64,000 bases of DNA from the NCBI GenBank assembly GCA_964519955.1, contig CAZFLM010000006.1, forward strand, positions 62,001 through 126,000. Direction: 5' to 3'. A program made the position numbers and the translations under genes. The stretch is from CAZFLM01 sp964519955 (GTDB lineage: Bacteria > Armatimonadota > Chthonomonadetes > Chthonomonadales > CAJBBX01). The notes under the pieces were generated by a model. It was given only the letters and a program-made list of their open reading frames with translations, was not told the origin of the DNA and ran no database searches. This document shows, piece after piece, positions 38,983 to 46,875 of the stretch; within the stretch, counting starts at the first letter, position 1, and the number at the start of each line of letters is the position of its first letter.

Positions 38983-39123
38983 GTCCGGTATCCTCTCGCG
39001 TGGTCAGGTTTCCGGCCTACGTGTGCGCCCTGATCCGGTCTGTCCGTGGACCCCTGCCGTGGCAGGGGACGCAGCGGCTTCGACAATCTCTCACGAGAAG
39101 ACCAGGCTACAAGGGGCGGATGG

Positions 39124-40602
39124 TCAAGGCCCGGCGCTCCGGAAGATGCGCCGGTACAGGTCGGTCTGAAGGATCTCGTCGGGGTCGCACTCCTGCTTGA
39201 GTGCAAGGAACCGCGCGACGCGATCCTCTTTCAGGTAGTCGGACAGCCGCGATGGGTGCAGCGTGCTGTCCTTCGCAAAGTAGAAACGGCCGCCGGCCTT
39301 CGTCACGACGGCGTCCATGTCGGCGGCGAGCTGCCACAGGCGCCGGCGGTTGCCCTCGGTCACCTTGAAGTCCAGCGCCAGCGAGTAGCCGTCCACGGCG
39401 TGGGTCATCCAGAAGTCGTCCGGCCGGTGCCGCTTGAAGACGCCCAGGTACGAGATCAGCCCGTGCTTGTGCTGCAGCTCGATCTCGGCGCGGAACACCT
39501 CCAGCGCCTTCTCCTTCGGCACGAAGCTCTGGTACTGGATCAGTCCGCCCTTGCCGTACGCGCGCTTCCAGTTCGGCACGTAGTCCAGCAGGAACGCGAA
39601 CGCGGCGTGCGACTGCACGTACGACTTGCGCTCGATGTGCGAGCCCGCCCAGAACTTGGCCGCGTTCGTCGCGCGCATCCCGAGGTCGTTGGCGAACAGG
39701 CTCAGTGGGATCCACACCATCGACTTCGGCACGATGCCCATGATGGTGTCCGGCAGTTCCTGGTTCACCACGCGGAGCGTCTGCGCCGGACTCGGGTCCT
39801 CGCCTTCGTGCAGGTAGTTGGCCTGGTGGATCAGCGAGCGCCCCAGCTTCCTGCCTGTCGGGAAGCAGTCGATCCACGCCACAAGGTAGTCCGAACGCGG
39901 GAGCCGCTCCTCGAACGCGGCGAAGAGGGCCTCCAGGTTCGGCACGGCCTCGGGCTCCACGCGCAGAAGGCCGGAGTGCACCTTCTTCAGCTTCAGCGTC
40001 AGGCTGGTGAAGCAGCCGAGCATGCCGAACCCGCCGATCGCGGCGTGGAACAGGTCGGCGTTCTCCTCGCGGCTGCAGCGGCGGATCTCCCCGCTCGGCA
40101 GCATCAGGTCGAACTCAAGGACGTGGTCGCCCGTGGGGCCGGCGCGGAAGTTGTTCTTCCCGTGCACGTTCATGCCCGCGCACCCGCCGACCGACGTCTT
40201 CATGGTCCCGGACACAACCGCGGGCCAGTAGCCGTCCTCGATGGTGTACTGCCAGAGCTGCTCGAGGGTGACGCCCGGCTCGACGCGGATGATGCCGGTC
40301 TCGGGGTTCCAGTCGAGGATGCGGCGCATCCGCGTCAGGTCGAGGACGATGTTCTCGGAGCGGTAGGCCGCGTCGCCGTAGCTGCGGCCCGCGCCGCGCA
40401 GCGCTACCTGCAGCCGGGCGCGGCGGGCGAGGTCGAACACATCGCGGAGGCCCTGTACGGTGGTGGGGCGATAGACGTAGCACATGCCGCTGCTGGACAT
40501 GCCCCACGCCCAGACGCGCTCAAGCCGGTCCGCCGGCATGAGCGCGGCTCGTTCGGCAGGGTCCGCTGAAGTCGGCTCCACGATCGCTTGGGGGGCGGTC
40601 AT
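39124..40602 (-). CDS. DprE1-like FAD-dependent oxidase (polyprenylphosphoryl-pentose 2'-oxidase type)
   Basis: The product is 492 residues from ATG 40602, whose ATGA overlaps the upstream reductase stop. It is a VAO-type flavoprotein: VALRGAGRSYGDAAYRSENIV and IRVEPGVTLEQLWQYTIEDG, then VGGCAGMNVHGKNNFRAGPTGDHVLEFDLMLPSGEIR (quoted in parts: NVHGKNNF, DHVLEFDLMLPSGEIR), FHAAIGGFGMLGCFTSLTLKLK and WKRAYGKGGLIQYQSFVP. These closely follow mycobacterial DprE1 (HGKNHH, WNRAYGPAGFLQYQFVIP). The mycobacterial inhibitor-target Cys in GWNICVDFP corresponds to Ala here (YSLALDF). Paired with the next gene it should epimerise C2 of a lipid-linked pentose or a related lipid-linked sugar. Confidence 0.8.
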   Translation of the reverse strand: MTAPQAIVEPTSADPAERAALMPADRLERVWAWGMSSSGMCYVYRPTTVQGLRDVFDLARRARLQVALRGAGRSYGDAAYRSENIVLDLTRMRRILDWNPETGIIRVEPGVTLEQLWQYTIEDGYWPAVVSGTMKTSVGGCAGMNVHGKNNFRAGPTGDHVLEFDLMLPSGEIRRCSREENADLFHAAIGGFGMLGCFTSLTLKLKKVHSGLLRVEPEAVPNLEALFAAFEERLPRSDYLVAWIDCFPTGRKLGRSLIHQANYLHEGEDPSPAQTLRVVNQELPDTIMGIVPKSMVWIPLSLFANDLGMRATNAAKFWAGSHIERKSYVQSHAAFAFLLDYVPNWKRAYGKGGLIQYQSFVPKEKALEVFRAEIELQHKHGLISYLGVFKRHRPDDFWMTHAVDGYSLALDFKVTEGNRRRLWQLAADMDAVVTKAGGRFYFAKDSTLHPSRLSDYLKEDRVARFLALKQECDPDEILQTDLYRRIFRSAGP

Positions 40603-41348
40603 ACGGGGAGCCTCCTGAATACCCCGAAGGGCATCGAGCGCAGGATCGCCATGATGAGCCGCCAGGCGCCGGGCACGTAGGCGATGCGCTTGCGCTTGCG
40701 GGCGGCCTTGATGATCTGCGCGGCGGCAACGTCTGCAGGGATCATCAGGGGCATCTTCAGGCCCTTCGTGAGCGGTGTGTCGACGGGGCCGGGCTTGACC
40801 GTGACGACCGCCACGCCCGACTTCTTCAGCCGAATCAGGAGGCTCTCCAGGTAGGTGTTCAGGAACGCCTTGGATGCGGCATAGACCGGGAAGCCCCGCC
40901 GCCCGCGGTCGCCCGCCACGGAGGAGATGCCCACGATCGTGCCTGCGCGTCCGCGCTCGAACCGTTGGGCTGCTTCGTTCAGCCACGCCACCGCGCCCAG
41001 GTCGTTCACCAGGACCGTGCTCACGTCCACATCGGTCGGGTACTCGTCCGGCGCGAGGCGGGGCATGGTGCCGGCGGCGTACACGATGACGTCGAGGCCG
41101 CCGAGTTCGCGGCAGATGGTCTGGAAGAGGGCGGGGACGGCTGCGAAATCTGTCACATCGTGGGGGTACACCAGAGCGATAGGGGAGGAGGCGGAGGCGT
41201 TGATCTCATGAGCGATGCGGCTCAGCTCATCGGCCCGGCGTGCCACCAGCGCGGTACGTACTCCCGCTGCGGCCAACTGCCGGGCGACGGCTTCGCCCAT
41301 GCCCGAGGACGCTCCCACCACGATCGCATGCTGCCAGGGCTTCGCCAT
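40599..41348 (-). CDS. DprE2-like short-chain dehydrogenase
   Basis: The product is 249 residues. ATG 41348 has GAGAGGTC just upstream. Rossmann motif GASSGMGEAVARQLAAAG, YAAGTMP, the catalytic Ser in ISSVAG and YxxxK as YAASKAFLNTY. The C-terminal end VPGAWRLIMAILRSMPFGVFRRLP matches the membrane-associating tail of mycobacterial DprE2 (quoted shared pattern: PxAxRxxMxxLRxxPxxxFRxLP). DprE2 reduces the keto sugar made by DprE1 using NADH. The two genes overlap by 4 bp in the order reductase then oxidase, so they are coupled. The expected polymer (arabinan-like) or hopanoid use in this organism is unknown. Confidence 0.8.
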   Translation of the reverse strand: MAKPWQHAIVVGASSGMGEAVARQLAAAGVRTALVARRADELSRIAHEINASASSPIALVYPHDVTDFAAVPALFQTICRELGGLDVIVYAAGTMPRLAPDEYPTDVDVSTVLVNDLGAVAWLNEAAQRFERGRAGTIVGISSVAGDRGRRGFPVYAASKAFLNTYLESLLIRLKKSGVAVVTVKPGPVDTPLTKGLKMPLMIPADVAAAQIIKAARKRKRIAYVPGAWRLIMAILRSMPFGVFRRLPV

Positions 41349-41483
41349 ATGACCTCTCGCCCGCCATCGTCGCGGGCCCGTTTCTTGCGCGGCACGATCA
41401 TTTTGGCACATCCGGCCCCCATTTCTCAAGCGCGGGCGAGCGGGCGGTACGGAGGCGCGCGGTGGCGGCGCCCGCTTTGGGTC

Positions 41484-41489
41484 TATAAT
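41484..41489 (+). promoter_or_regulatory. Possible -10 box upstream of hisG
   Basis: A consensus TATAAT lies 123 bp before the preferred hisG start. The expected -35 position (around 41461) reads GGTGGC, which is poor, so this is a weak candidate only. Confidence 0.3.
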
Positions 41490-41611
41490 GATGCCGACAA
41501 GCATCTGGGTGCGCGCCGGCTTCGAGACCGGCTTCCGACAGCACGACCAGGCCCAAACCCCGGGGAGCGGTCTTCGTCTTGAAGGCGCTCTGGCCCGAGA
41601 AGGTGTTAAGC

Positions 41612-42484
41612 GTGAAGCTCAAGATCGGCATTCCCAAGGGCAGCCTCCAGGAGGCGACCTTCACCCTCTTTCGCAAGGCAGGCTTCGAGTTCCGCATGAG
41701 CAGCGGGCGCTCGTACCATCCGACTGTCGACGACCCCGAGTTGGAGCCGCTGCTCCTCCGCCCCCAGGAGATCCCCCGCTACGTCGAGCAGGGCATTCTG
41801 GACGCGGGCCTCACCGGCAAGGACTGGATCGAGGACAACGAGGCCGACGTGGTCGAGGTCGCCGACTTCACCTACTCGAAGGCCACGCTCAACCCCATCC
41901 GCGTCGTCCTCGCCGTGCCCAATGACGCCCCGGTGACCTCCGCCAAGGACCTCGCCGGCAAGCGCATCGCCACCGAGTACGTGCGCCTGACCGAGCGCTA
42001 CCTGCGCGGCCACGGCGTCGAGGCTCAGGTGGAGTTCTCGTGGGGCGCCTGCGAGGTCAAGGTGCCCGACCTGGTCGACGCCATCGTCGTCAACACGGAG
42101 ACCGGCAGCTCCCTGCGCGCCCACAACCTGCGCATCGTCGACACGCTGCTCACGTCGACGACCCGCCTGATCGCGAACCACGCGGCCTACGGCGACCCGG
42201 AGAAGCGCGCCAAGATGGAGAACATGATGATGCTTCTCCGCGGCGCCCTCAATGCCGAGGTCCTCGTCGGCCTCAAGATGAACGTCGCCAGAGCGCACCT
42301 CGACACGGTGTCCGGCATCCTCCCGGCGCTCAAGCAGCCCACCGTCTCGCCGCTCGCAGACCCCGAGTGGGTAGCCATCGAGATCATCATCGAGGAGAAG
42401 CAGGTGCGCGACCTCGTGCCCCAGCTCAAGCGCGCCGGCGCCGAGGGCATCGTCGAGTACCCGCTCAACAAGGTCGTCTACTAG
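41612..42484 (+). CDS. hisG: ATP phosphoribosyltransferase HisG
   Basis: The product is 290 residues from GTG 41612 (GAGAAGGTG upstream); GTG 41603 and TTG 41579 are alternatives in frame. It catalyses the first step of histidine synthesis. LKIGIPKGSLQEATFTLFRKAGF is the N-terminus, ILDAGLTGKDWIEDN and KIATEY-like KRIATEYVRLTERYL follow, and VDAIVVNTETGSSLRAHNL is the PRPP-binding segment. The length and C-terminal ATP-binding-type tail (IIIEEKQVRDLVPQLKRAGAEGIVEYPLNKVV, in part) mark the long, feedback-regulated form with an ACT-like domain. No other his gene is adjacent. Confidence 0.93.
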   Translation: MKLKIGIPKGSLQEATFTLFRKAGFEFRMSSGRSYHPTVDDPELEPLLLRPQEIPRYVEQGILDAGLTGKDWIEDNEADVVEVADFTYSKATLNPIRVVLAVPNDAPVTSAKDLAGKRIATEYVRLTERYLRGHGVEAQVEFSWGACEVKVPDLVDAIVVNTETGSSLRAHNLRIVDTLLTSTTRLIANHAAYGDPEKRAKMENMMMLLRGALNAEVLVGLKMNVARAHLDTVSGILPALKQPTVSPLADPEWVAIEIIIEEKQVRDLVPQLKRAGAEGIVEYPLNKVVY

Positions 42485-42502
42485 GCTCGCAGCGCACCAA
42501 CC

Positions 42503-42705
42503 CGTAGGGCGGGGCCTCCGTGCCCCGCCGGGCCTTTGTCCTTCTGACACGCCTGCGGACCGCCGCCGCCCTCGGCGGCAGACGCACAGCGCAGGGGTGG
42601 GTACGGGCGTCCCTGCCGGTCCAGTACAGCGCACCGGCCGATAGCCGTTCGCAACGTACAGCGCCGTGGTGGGGACGGGCGTCCCTGCCCGTCCAGCAGC
42701 ACTGA
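42503..42705. repeat. Repeat cluster between hisG and ruvA
   Basis: It holds GTAGGGCGGGGCCTCCGTGCCCCGCC (from 42503, quoted in part by its arms GGCGGGG/CCCCGCC), a CCGCCGCC-CT-CGGCGG hairpin at 42557-42580 that recurs at 59793-59816, and GACGGGC-GTCCCT-GCCCGTC near 42670-42700. A mutated hairpin GTACGGGCGTCCCTGCCGGT lies at about 42600. No gene is visible in this gap. Confidence 0.75.
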
Positions 42706-42723
42706 CATCGGGAGCAACACGCC

Positions 42724-43341
42724 TTGATCGCCCATCTCAGCGGAACGGTCGCGCGCAAGGACCAGGGCTGCATCATCGTCGACGTGCACGGCGTGGGCTA
42801 CCGCGTCAACGTGCCGCAGGCTGCGCTGATCGACCTGCCGGCCGAGGGCGAGTCCGTCTCGCTGCACACCATCATGGCCGTGCGCGAGGACGACATCAGC
42901 CTCTACGGCTTCGCCACGCTGCTCGAGCTGGAGGTCTTCCAGCAAGCCATGAGCGTCACAGGCGTCGGCCCGAAGGTGGCGCTGGCCCTGCTTGGGGCGC
43001 TGCGGGCCGAGGAGTTCGCCCGGGCGGTGGCATCGAACGACGTGCGCGCCCTCACTCGCACTCCCGGTGTGGGCCAGAAGCTGGCGCAGCGCATCGTGCT
43101 GGAGTTGGGCGAGAAGATGGCGCAGCTCACGTTTGAGCATCGCGTCGACGCTGCGGCCCAGGCGGGTGGGGGACGCGCCGACGTGTTCGAGGACGTCGTG
43201 GGCGCCCTCGTGAACTGGGGCTATAGCCGTGCCGACGCCCGCCGAGCCGCCGAGCGAGCCGCAGCCAACTCGCCCGACACCGCCGACGTGGCCACCATCG
43301 TCCGCAGCGCCCTCCAGCTCCTGTCCGGCGACCGCCGCTAG
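42724..43341 (+). CDS. ruvA: Holliday junction branch migration protein RuvA
   Basis: The product is 205 residues from TTG 42724 behind GGGAG. The N-terminal OB fold starts MIAHLSGTVARKDQGCIIVDVHGVGYRV (first residues), followed by two helix-hairpin-helix motifs (SVTGVGPKVALALLG and RTPGVGQKLAQRIVLEL), and a C-terminal UBA-like domain III (VVGALVNWGYSRADARRAAERA) that contacts RuvB. It binds four-way junctions as a tetramer and drives branch migration with RuvB. ruvB and ruvC are not in the window. The TAG stop lies in a CTAG that begins a third copy of the 73-bp element. Confidence 0.95.
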   Translation: MIAHLSGTVARKDQGCIIVDVHGVGYRVNVPQAALIDLPAEGESVSLHTIMAVREDDISLYGFATLLELEVFQQAMSVTGVGPKVALALLGALRAEEFARAVASNDVRALTRTPGVGQKLAQRIVLELGEKMAQLTFEHRVDAAAQAGGGRADVFEDVVGALVNWGYSRADARRAAERAAANSPDTADVATIVRSALQLLSGDRR

Positions 43342-43545
43342 CCTGGATCATGCACGAGTGCAGTGGTGGGATGGGCGTCCCTGCCCGTCCAGCAGGCGGC
43401 AGTGGGGGGATGGGCGTCCCTGCCCGTCCGGCAGGAAGCAGCGGCGGGATGGGCGTCCCTGCCTGTCCAGCAGGCGGCAGTGGTGGGATGGGCGTCCCTG
43501 CCCGTCCCGTACAGCCTACTGGGAGGGTTGCGCTCCGTCGCAACC
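43338..43545. repeat. Third copy of the CTAG-flanked element, expanded as a 39-bp tandem array
   Basis: From CTAG (43338-43341) the element begins CCTGGATCATGCACGAG as in copies 1 and 2. Its hairpin core is then repeated four times with a 39-bp period (starts 43361, 43400, 43439, 43478). The right end CAGG-CTAG is missing. The block ends with GGTTGCG-CTCCGT-CGCAACC (43526-43545), a paired-change variant of the hairpins at 2949 and 3228. Confidence 0.75.
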
Positions 43546-43633
43546 GCCTGCGCCTCTGCGCACCTTGACCCGATAATGGATGAGCCAGGACGCGCCGCCC
43601 CCCGGCAGCCGCGTCGCACGAGGAGGGACCGAT

Positions 43634-44206
43634 ATGCTCGTCAGGTCCAGCAGGCACCAGCAACTGCTTCGCCAGGACGACACCTCTCTGATGGTGATCG
43701 ACATGCAGGAGCCCTTCCTGCGCAACATCTGGGAGCGCGATCGCGTCGTGCACAACGTTGGCGTGCTGATCCGCGCCGCGAAAGTGCTGCGCATCCCCAT
43801 CATCCCGGCGCTGCAGTACGAGGAGCGCATGGGCGGCCTCGTCGACGAGATCGCCCGCTTGGTGCCGAGCGACTGCGTCCCGTTCGACCGCCTCAGCTTC
43901 AGTTGCATGGGCGACGACGCCATCGCCTCCGAGGTGCAGCGCTCCGGCAGGAAGCAGGTGCTGCTCTGCGGCGTCGAGTCGCACATCTGCCTGAACCAGA
44001 CCTCCCACGACCTCATCGCCCAGGGCTTCCAGGCGCACGTGGCGGCCGACGCCGTGTCCTCGCGCACCGAGCTGAACTGGCAGATAGGCCTGCGCCGCGT
44101 GGAGCACGCGGGCGCCCACATCTCCTCCGTCGAGATGGCCCTGTTCGAGCTGATGGTCGAGGGCGGCACCCCGGAGTTCCGCGAGATACTGGCCATGGTG
44201 AAGTAG
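43634..44206 (+). CDS. Isochorismatase-family cysteine hydrolase
   Basis: The product is 190 residues from ATG 43634, with a perfect AGGAGGGA ribosome site 5 bp upstream, which decides against the longer frame. TSLMVIDMQEPFL carries the catalytic Asp, and QVLLCGVESHICLNQTSHDLI carries the nucleophilic Cys with the usual cis-peptide neighbourhood (GVESHIC). The conserved middle Lys is less clear. The family hydrolyses amides or vinyl ethers (nicotinamide, isochorismate, carbamoyl compounds); this protein is nearest in layout to the YcaC/isochorismatase-like hydrolases of unknown substrate. It is monocistronic and ends in a hairpin at 44250. Confidence 0.85.
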   Translation: MLVRSSRHQQLLRQDDTSLMVIDMQEPFLRNIWERDRVVHNVGVLIRAAKVLRIPIIPALQYEERMGGLVDEIARLVPSDCVPFDRLSFSCMGDDAIASEVQRSGRKQVLLCGVESHICLNQTSHDLIAQGFQAHVAADAVSSRTELNWQIGLRRVEHAGAHISSVEMALFELMVEGGTPEFREILAMVK

Positions 44207-44249
44207 CGGGCTGTTCGATCGCCCCAGGACGCCTGCGTACCCCCTTGAT

Positions 44250-44279
44250 CGATCCCGGCGGATGGCTTCGCCGGGATCG
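44250..44279 (+). terminator. Terminator-like hairpin after the isochorismatase-family gene
   Basis: CGATCCCGGCG (44250-44260) pairs perfectly with CGCCGGGATCG (44269-44279) around an 8-nt loop, 44 bp after the stop. No U-run follows. Confidence 0.6.
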
Positions 44280-44471
44280 ACTAACAATATCCCCTAATCA
44301 TTCGGTGTTAGGATGAGTTGCCGATGCGCGTAAGTGCTGTCTGTACAGGTGCAGCAACGAAGCCTGCCGACCTGCAGCCCCGTCTGCCTCGCGGTAGTAG
44401 GAGATGCGGTGGGCGCTCAGCCTCACCCGGGGTATGTTGCAGATCTTTCCCAGAGCGAGGAACTGCCGACC

Positions 44472-45449
44472 GTGCACACGAGCCCACATGACCGTCAGCC
44501 GCTTCACGCCGCCCTCAGCACGGACACGTTGATCCCGGGCTTGCCGGATCCGATCGTAGTGGTGGGAATGCACCGGTCGGGCACCAGCGTCGTCGCGGGC
44601 ATGCTCATCGATCTAGGCGTGTTCGTCGACGTCGCCATGCCCCCGCCAACCGACGGCCGCGCCGTGGCGATGCCCACCCCCGAGCAGCGCCGCGACGGCT
44701 ACGCCGAGTCCGTGGCGCTCCGCCTGCTGAACGAGAAGCTGCTCTCCACGGCCGATGCCCTCTGGGACTACCCTGAGCCGTACCTTGCCCAGCTCGACGC
44801 GCCCGCGTTCCGGCAGAAGTGCCTCGGCGTCCTGCAGCGCAACCTGGGCGACGGGCTCTGGCGCGGCCACTTCGGCGAGGCGGGGCCGACCCCTGGCGCG
44901 CCCTGGGGCTGGAAGGACCCGCGCACGAGCCTCACGCTTCCGCTGTGGCTGCAGGTAGCTCCGAACGCCCGCATCATCCATGTCGTCCGCAACCCGGACA
45001 GCGTGTCGCGCAGCCTGCTCGTCCGCGCCAAGGCCTGGGCCGAGCGCCCCGCCCCGCCGCCGCGCCTCTCCGACCGCCTGCGCCGCGTGGCCTCCGACCC
45101 CGGGGGCGTGGCGAAGCGCGTGGCCTCCCGCGCTGGTCTGCTCCCGCCAACAGCCCCGGTGCCGCCGCCGATGGACGACGCCCGCGCCCGCGTGCTGTGG
45201 GATGTCTATGTCCGCCAGTGCCGCGAGTGGGGCCCGAAGTTCGGCTCCTACGTCGAGCTGCCCTTCGAGCAGGTCATCGAGGACCCGGCCGCCACCGCCC
45301 GCCTCCTCTCGGACTTCGGCGACCTCCTGCCCTCGCCGGCCCAACTCGCCAACGCCGCCGCCTTCGTCGAGCGCGGCGGCAAGCCCGCCGCAACCTCCGC
45401 GCCGCCTCCCGCTCGCGTGCCTGCCGCCAGCCGCGGCGGGGACGGGTAG
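44472..45449 (+). CDS. Sulfotransferase-family protein
   Basis: The product is 325 residues if started at GTG 44472 (GAGCGAGGAA upstream); the frame is open to 44334, so the start is uncertain. IVVVGMHRSGTSVVAGMLIDLG is the 5'-phosphosulfate loop of PAPS sulfotransferases, and NARIIHVVRNPDSVSRSLLVRAKAW is the 3'-phosphate site. GWKDPRTSLTLPLWL lies between them as in bacterial carbohydrate sulfotransferases. It likely transfers sulfate to a surface sugar or to a small molecule. The C-terminal 40 residues are Ala/Pro-rich and low-complexity. No glycosyltransferase cluster is adjacent. Confidence 0.8.
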   Translation: MHTSPHDRQPLHAALSTDTLIPGLPDPIVVVGMHRSGTSVVAGMLIDLGVFVDVAMPPPTDGRAVAMPTPEQRRDGYAESVALRLLNEKLLSTADALWDYPEPYLAQLDAPAFRQKCLGVLQRNLGDGLWRGHFGEAGPTPGAPWGWKDPRTSLTLPLWLQVAPNARIIHVVRNPDSVSRSLLVRAKAWAERPAPPPRLSDRLRRVASDPGGVAKRVASRAGLLPPTAPVPPPMDDARARVLWDVYVRQCREWGPKFGSYVELPFEQVIEDPAATARLLSDFGDLLPSPAQLANAAAFVERGGKPAATSAPPPARVPAASRGGDG

Positions 45450-45463
45450 GGGGCGCTGGCCGC

Positions 45464-45492
45464 TTGACGGCTGTAGCGACCCCGTATATACT
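45464..45492 (+). promoter_or_regulatory. Sigma-70 promoter of the ATPase/PIN-like operon
   Basis: TTGACG (45464-45469) and TATACT (45487-45492) with a 17-bp spacer, giving a leader of about 66 nt before the ATG at 45565. The promoter starts 14 bp after the preceding stop codon. Confidence 0.75.
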
Positions 45493-45564
45493 GATCCGCG
45501 CCGGTGCGTGCACCCGGCGCGGTCCGCGTTGCGGCCCATCGTGCGGTCGGGAGCGAGGCGAGAG

Positions 45565-46875
45565 ATGACCGAAGTGGCGACAACCGAAGAGAAGGCAACC
45601 GCCCCGGAGACCCCGGTCGGCATCTCGCGCATCGAGGTCGAGGGCTTCAAGTCGATCCGCGACCGGACCGCCATCGAGATACGCCCCCTCACGATCCTGG
45701 CAGGCGCCAACAGCTCCGGCAAGTCCAGCATCATGCAGCCGCTCCTGCTGCTGAAGCAGACCCTGGAGGCCCCGTACGACCCTGGACCGCTGCTGCTGAA
45801 CGGTCCGAACGTGAAGTTCTCGTCTGTTGACCAGTGTCTCTTTGGGGTTGCTAGGAAGACCGTCGTTCGCCGGGTTCCGTGGTTCAGCGTTCTCATCGGC
45901 ACGTCGGATGGCAGGGCTACCGGGAGCAGAATTGGCCGCAGAGCCGATGATGGCCCCGTTGACGTGTTGGCGTCTTTGGTCGCTGAGGACGGTGCATCCG
46001 TCTGGCTCGATCGCGTGGACCTGCTAGAGGGGGCCGGCGAGGGCCTCGAGGTGATCTGCACGAGGGGGTTCCTATTCGTGGTTCCTGTACCCGGAGACGC
46101 CGGCCTCTCACAAACCCGCATGCTGCTGAGCTTGCTCGTACCAACCGGCATCCGCAAGGACATCGCCTCGGTGATCCATCTGCCGGGACTGCGTGGCAAT
46201 CCGGAGCGCAACTACGGCCTCTCGGCAGTTGGCGACACGTTCCCCGGCGTGTTCTCTGATTACGTGGCTTCTGTGCTGGCGGGCTGGCAGGCTTCGAACT
46301 CCGACGAACATCTCTGGGCTCTGAGTGATGTCATGCAGCGCCTGGGGCTCACGTGGGCGGTTCGGTCGAGGCGCATCGACGACACGCGGACCGAGCTGCG
46401 TGTCGGCCGGACGCCGCGCAAGGGGTTCGCCAACCGCGATCTTGTCAACATCGCTGACGTTGGTCTCGGTGTCTCGCAGGTTCTCCCGGTGGTGGTCGCT
46501 CTCCATGCCGCGCAGCCCGGCCAACTCGTCTACATCGAGCAGCCGGAACTCCACCTCCACCCCAAGGCCCAGGTCGCGCTGGCCAGCGTCCTCGCCCGCG
46601 CCGCCATGCGCGGCGTGCGCGTCGTCGCGGAGACGCACAGCTCCCTCCTCATCCTCGGCGTGCAGACGCTGATCGCTGAGGGCGAGCTGTCGCCCGACCT
46701 CGTGGCGCTTCACTGGTTCGAACGAGGCGAGGATGGCGCGACTCGTGTCACCACGGCGGAACTGGACGAGGCCGGCTCCTTCGGCGACTGGCCCGCTGAC
46801 TTCGACGACGTCTCCCTGAACGCGACGAACCGCTACATCGATGCAGCAGAGGCGCGCCTTCGGGGAGATCGCTGA
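45565..46875 (+). CDS. OLD/DUF3696-like AAA ATPase of a two-gene module
   Basis: The product is 436 residues from ATG 45565. It is an ABC/SMC-type ATPase: IEVEGFKSIRDRTAIEIRPL (typical N-terminal strand), Walker A G47-A-N-S-S-G-K53-S-S, a signature-like segment DVGLGVSQVLPVVVAL, Walker B L321-VYIEQPELHLHPKAQ, and the H-loop E356-THSS. The C-terminal part after residue 365 resembles DUF3696, found in ATPases of defence and toxin systems. The middle (45800-46500) is visibly less GC-rich than its neighbours, with codons such as TCT, GTT and TTG, suggesting transfer. It overlaps the next gene by 1 bp (TGATG) and shares its promoter. Confidence 0.8.
   Translation: MTEVATTEEKATAPETPVGISRIEVEGFKSIRDRTAIEIRPLTILAGANSSGKSSIMQPLLLLKQTLEAPYDPGPLLLNGPNVKFSSVDQCLFGVARKTVVRRVPWFSVLIGTSDGRATGSRIGRRADDGPVDVLASLVAEDGASVWLDRVDLLEGAGEGLEVICTRGFLFVVPVPGDAGLSQTRMLLSLLVPTGIRKDIASVIHLPGLRGNPERNYGLSAVGDTFPGVFSDYVASVLAGWQASNSDEHLWALSDVMQRLGLTWAVRSRRIDDTRTELRVGRTPRKGFANRDLVNIADVGLGVSQVLPVVVALHAAQPGQLVYIEQPELHLHPKAQVALASVLARAAMRGVRVVAETHSSLLILGVQTLIAEGELSPDLVALHWFERGEDGATRVTTAELDEAGSFGDWPADFDDVSLNATNRYIDAAEARLRGDR

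Noticed and set aside
40603..40986. N-terminal extension of the DprE1-like protein
   Set aside because: It lies inside the upstream reductase gene in another frame; the ATGA overlap at 40602 is the natural start.
43361..43512. CRISPR array suggested by regular 39-bp repeats
   Set aside because: The units are contiguous tandem copies with no unique spacers and no cas genes are nearby. The same applies to the 46-, 48-, 80- and 112-bp arrays.
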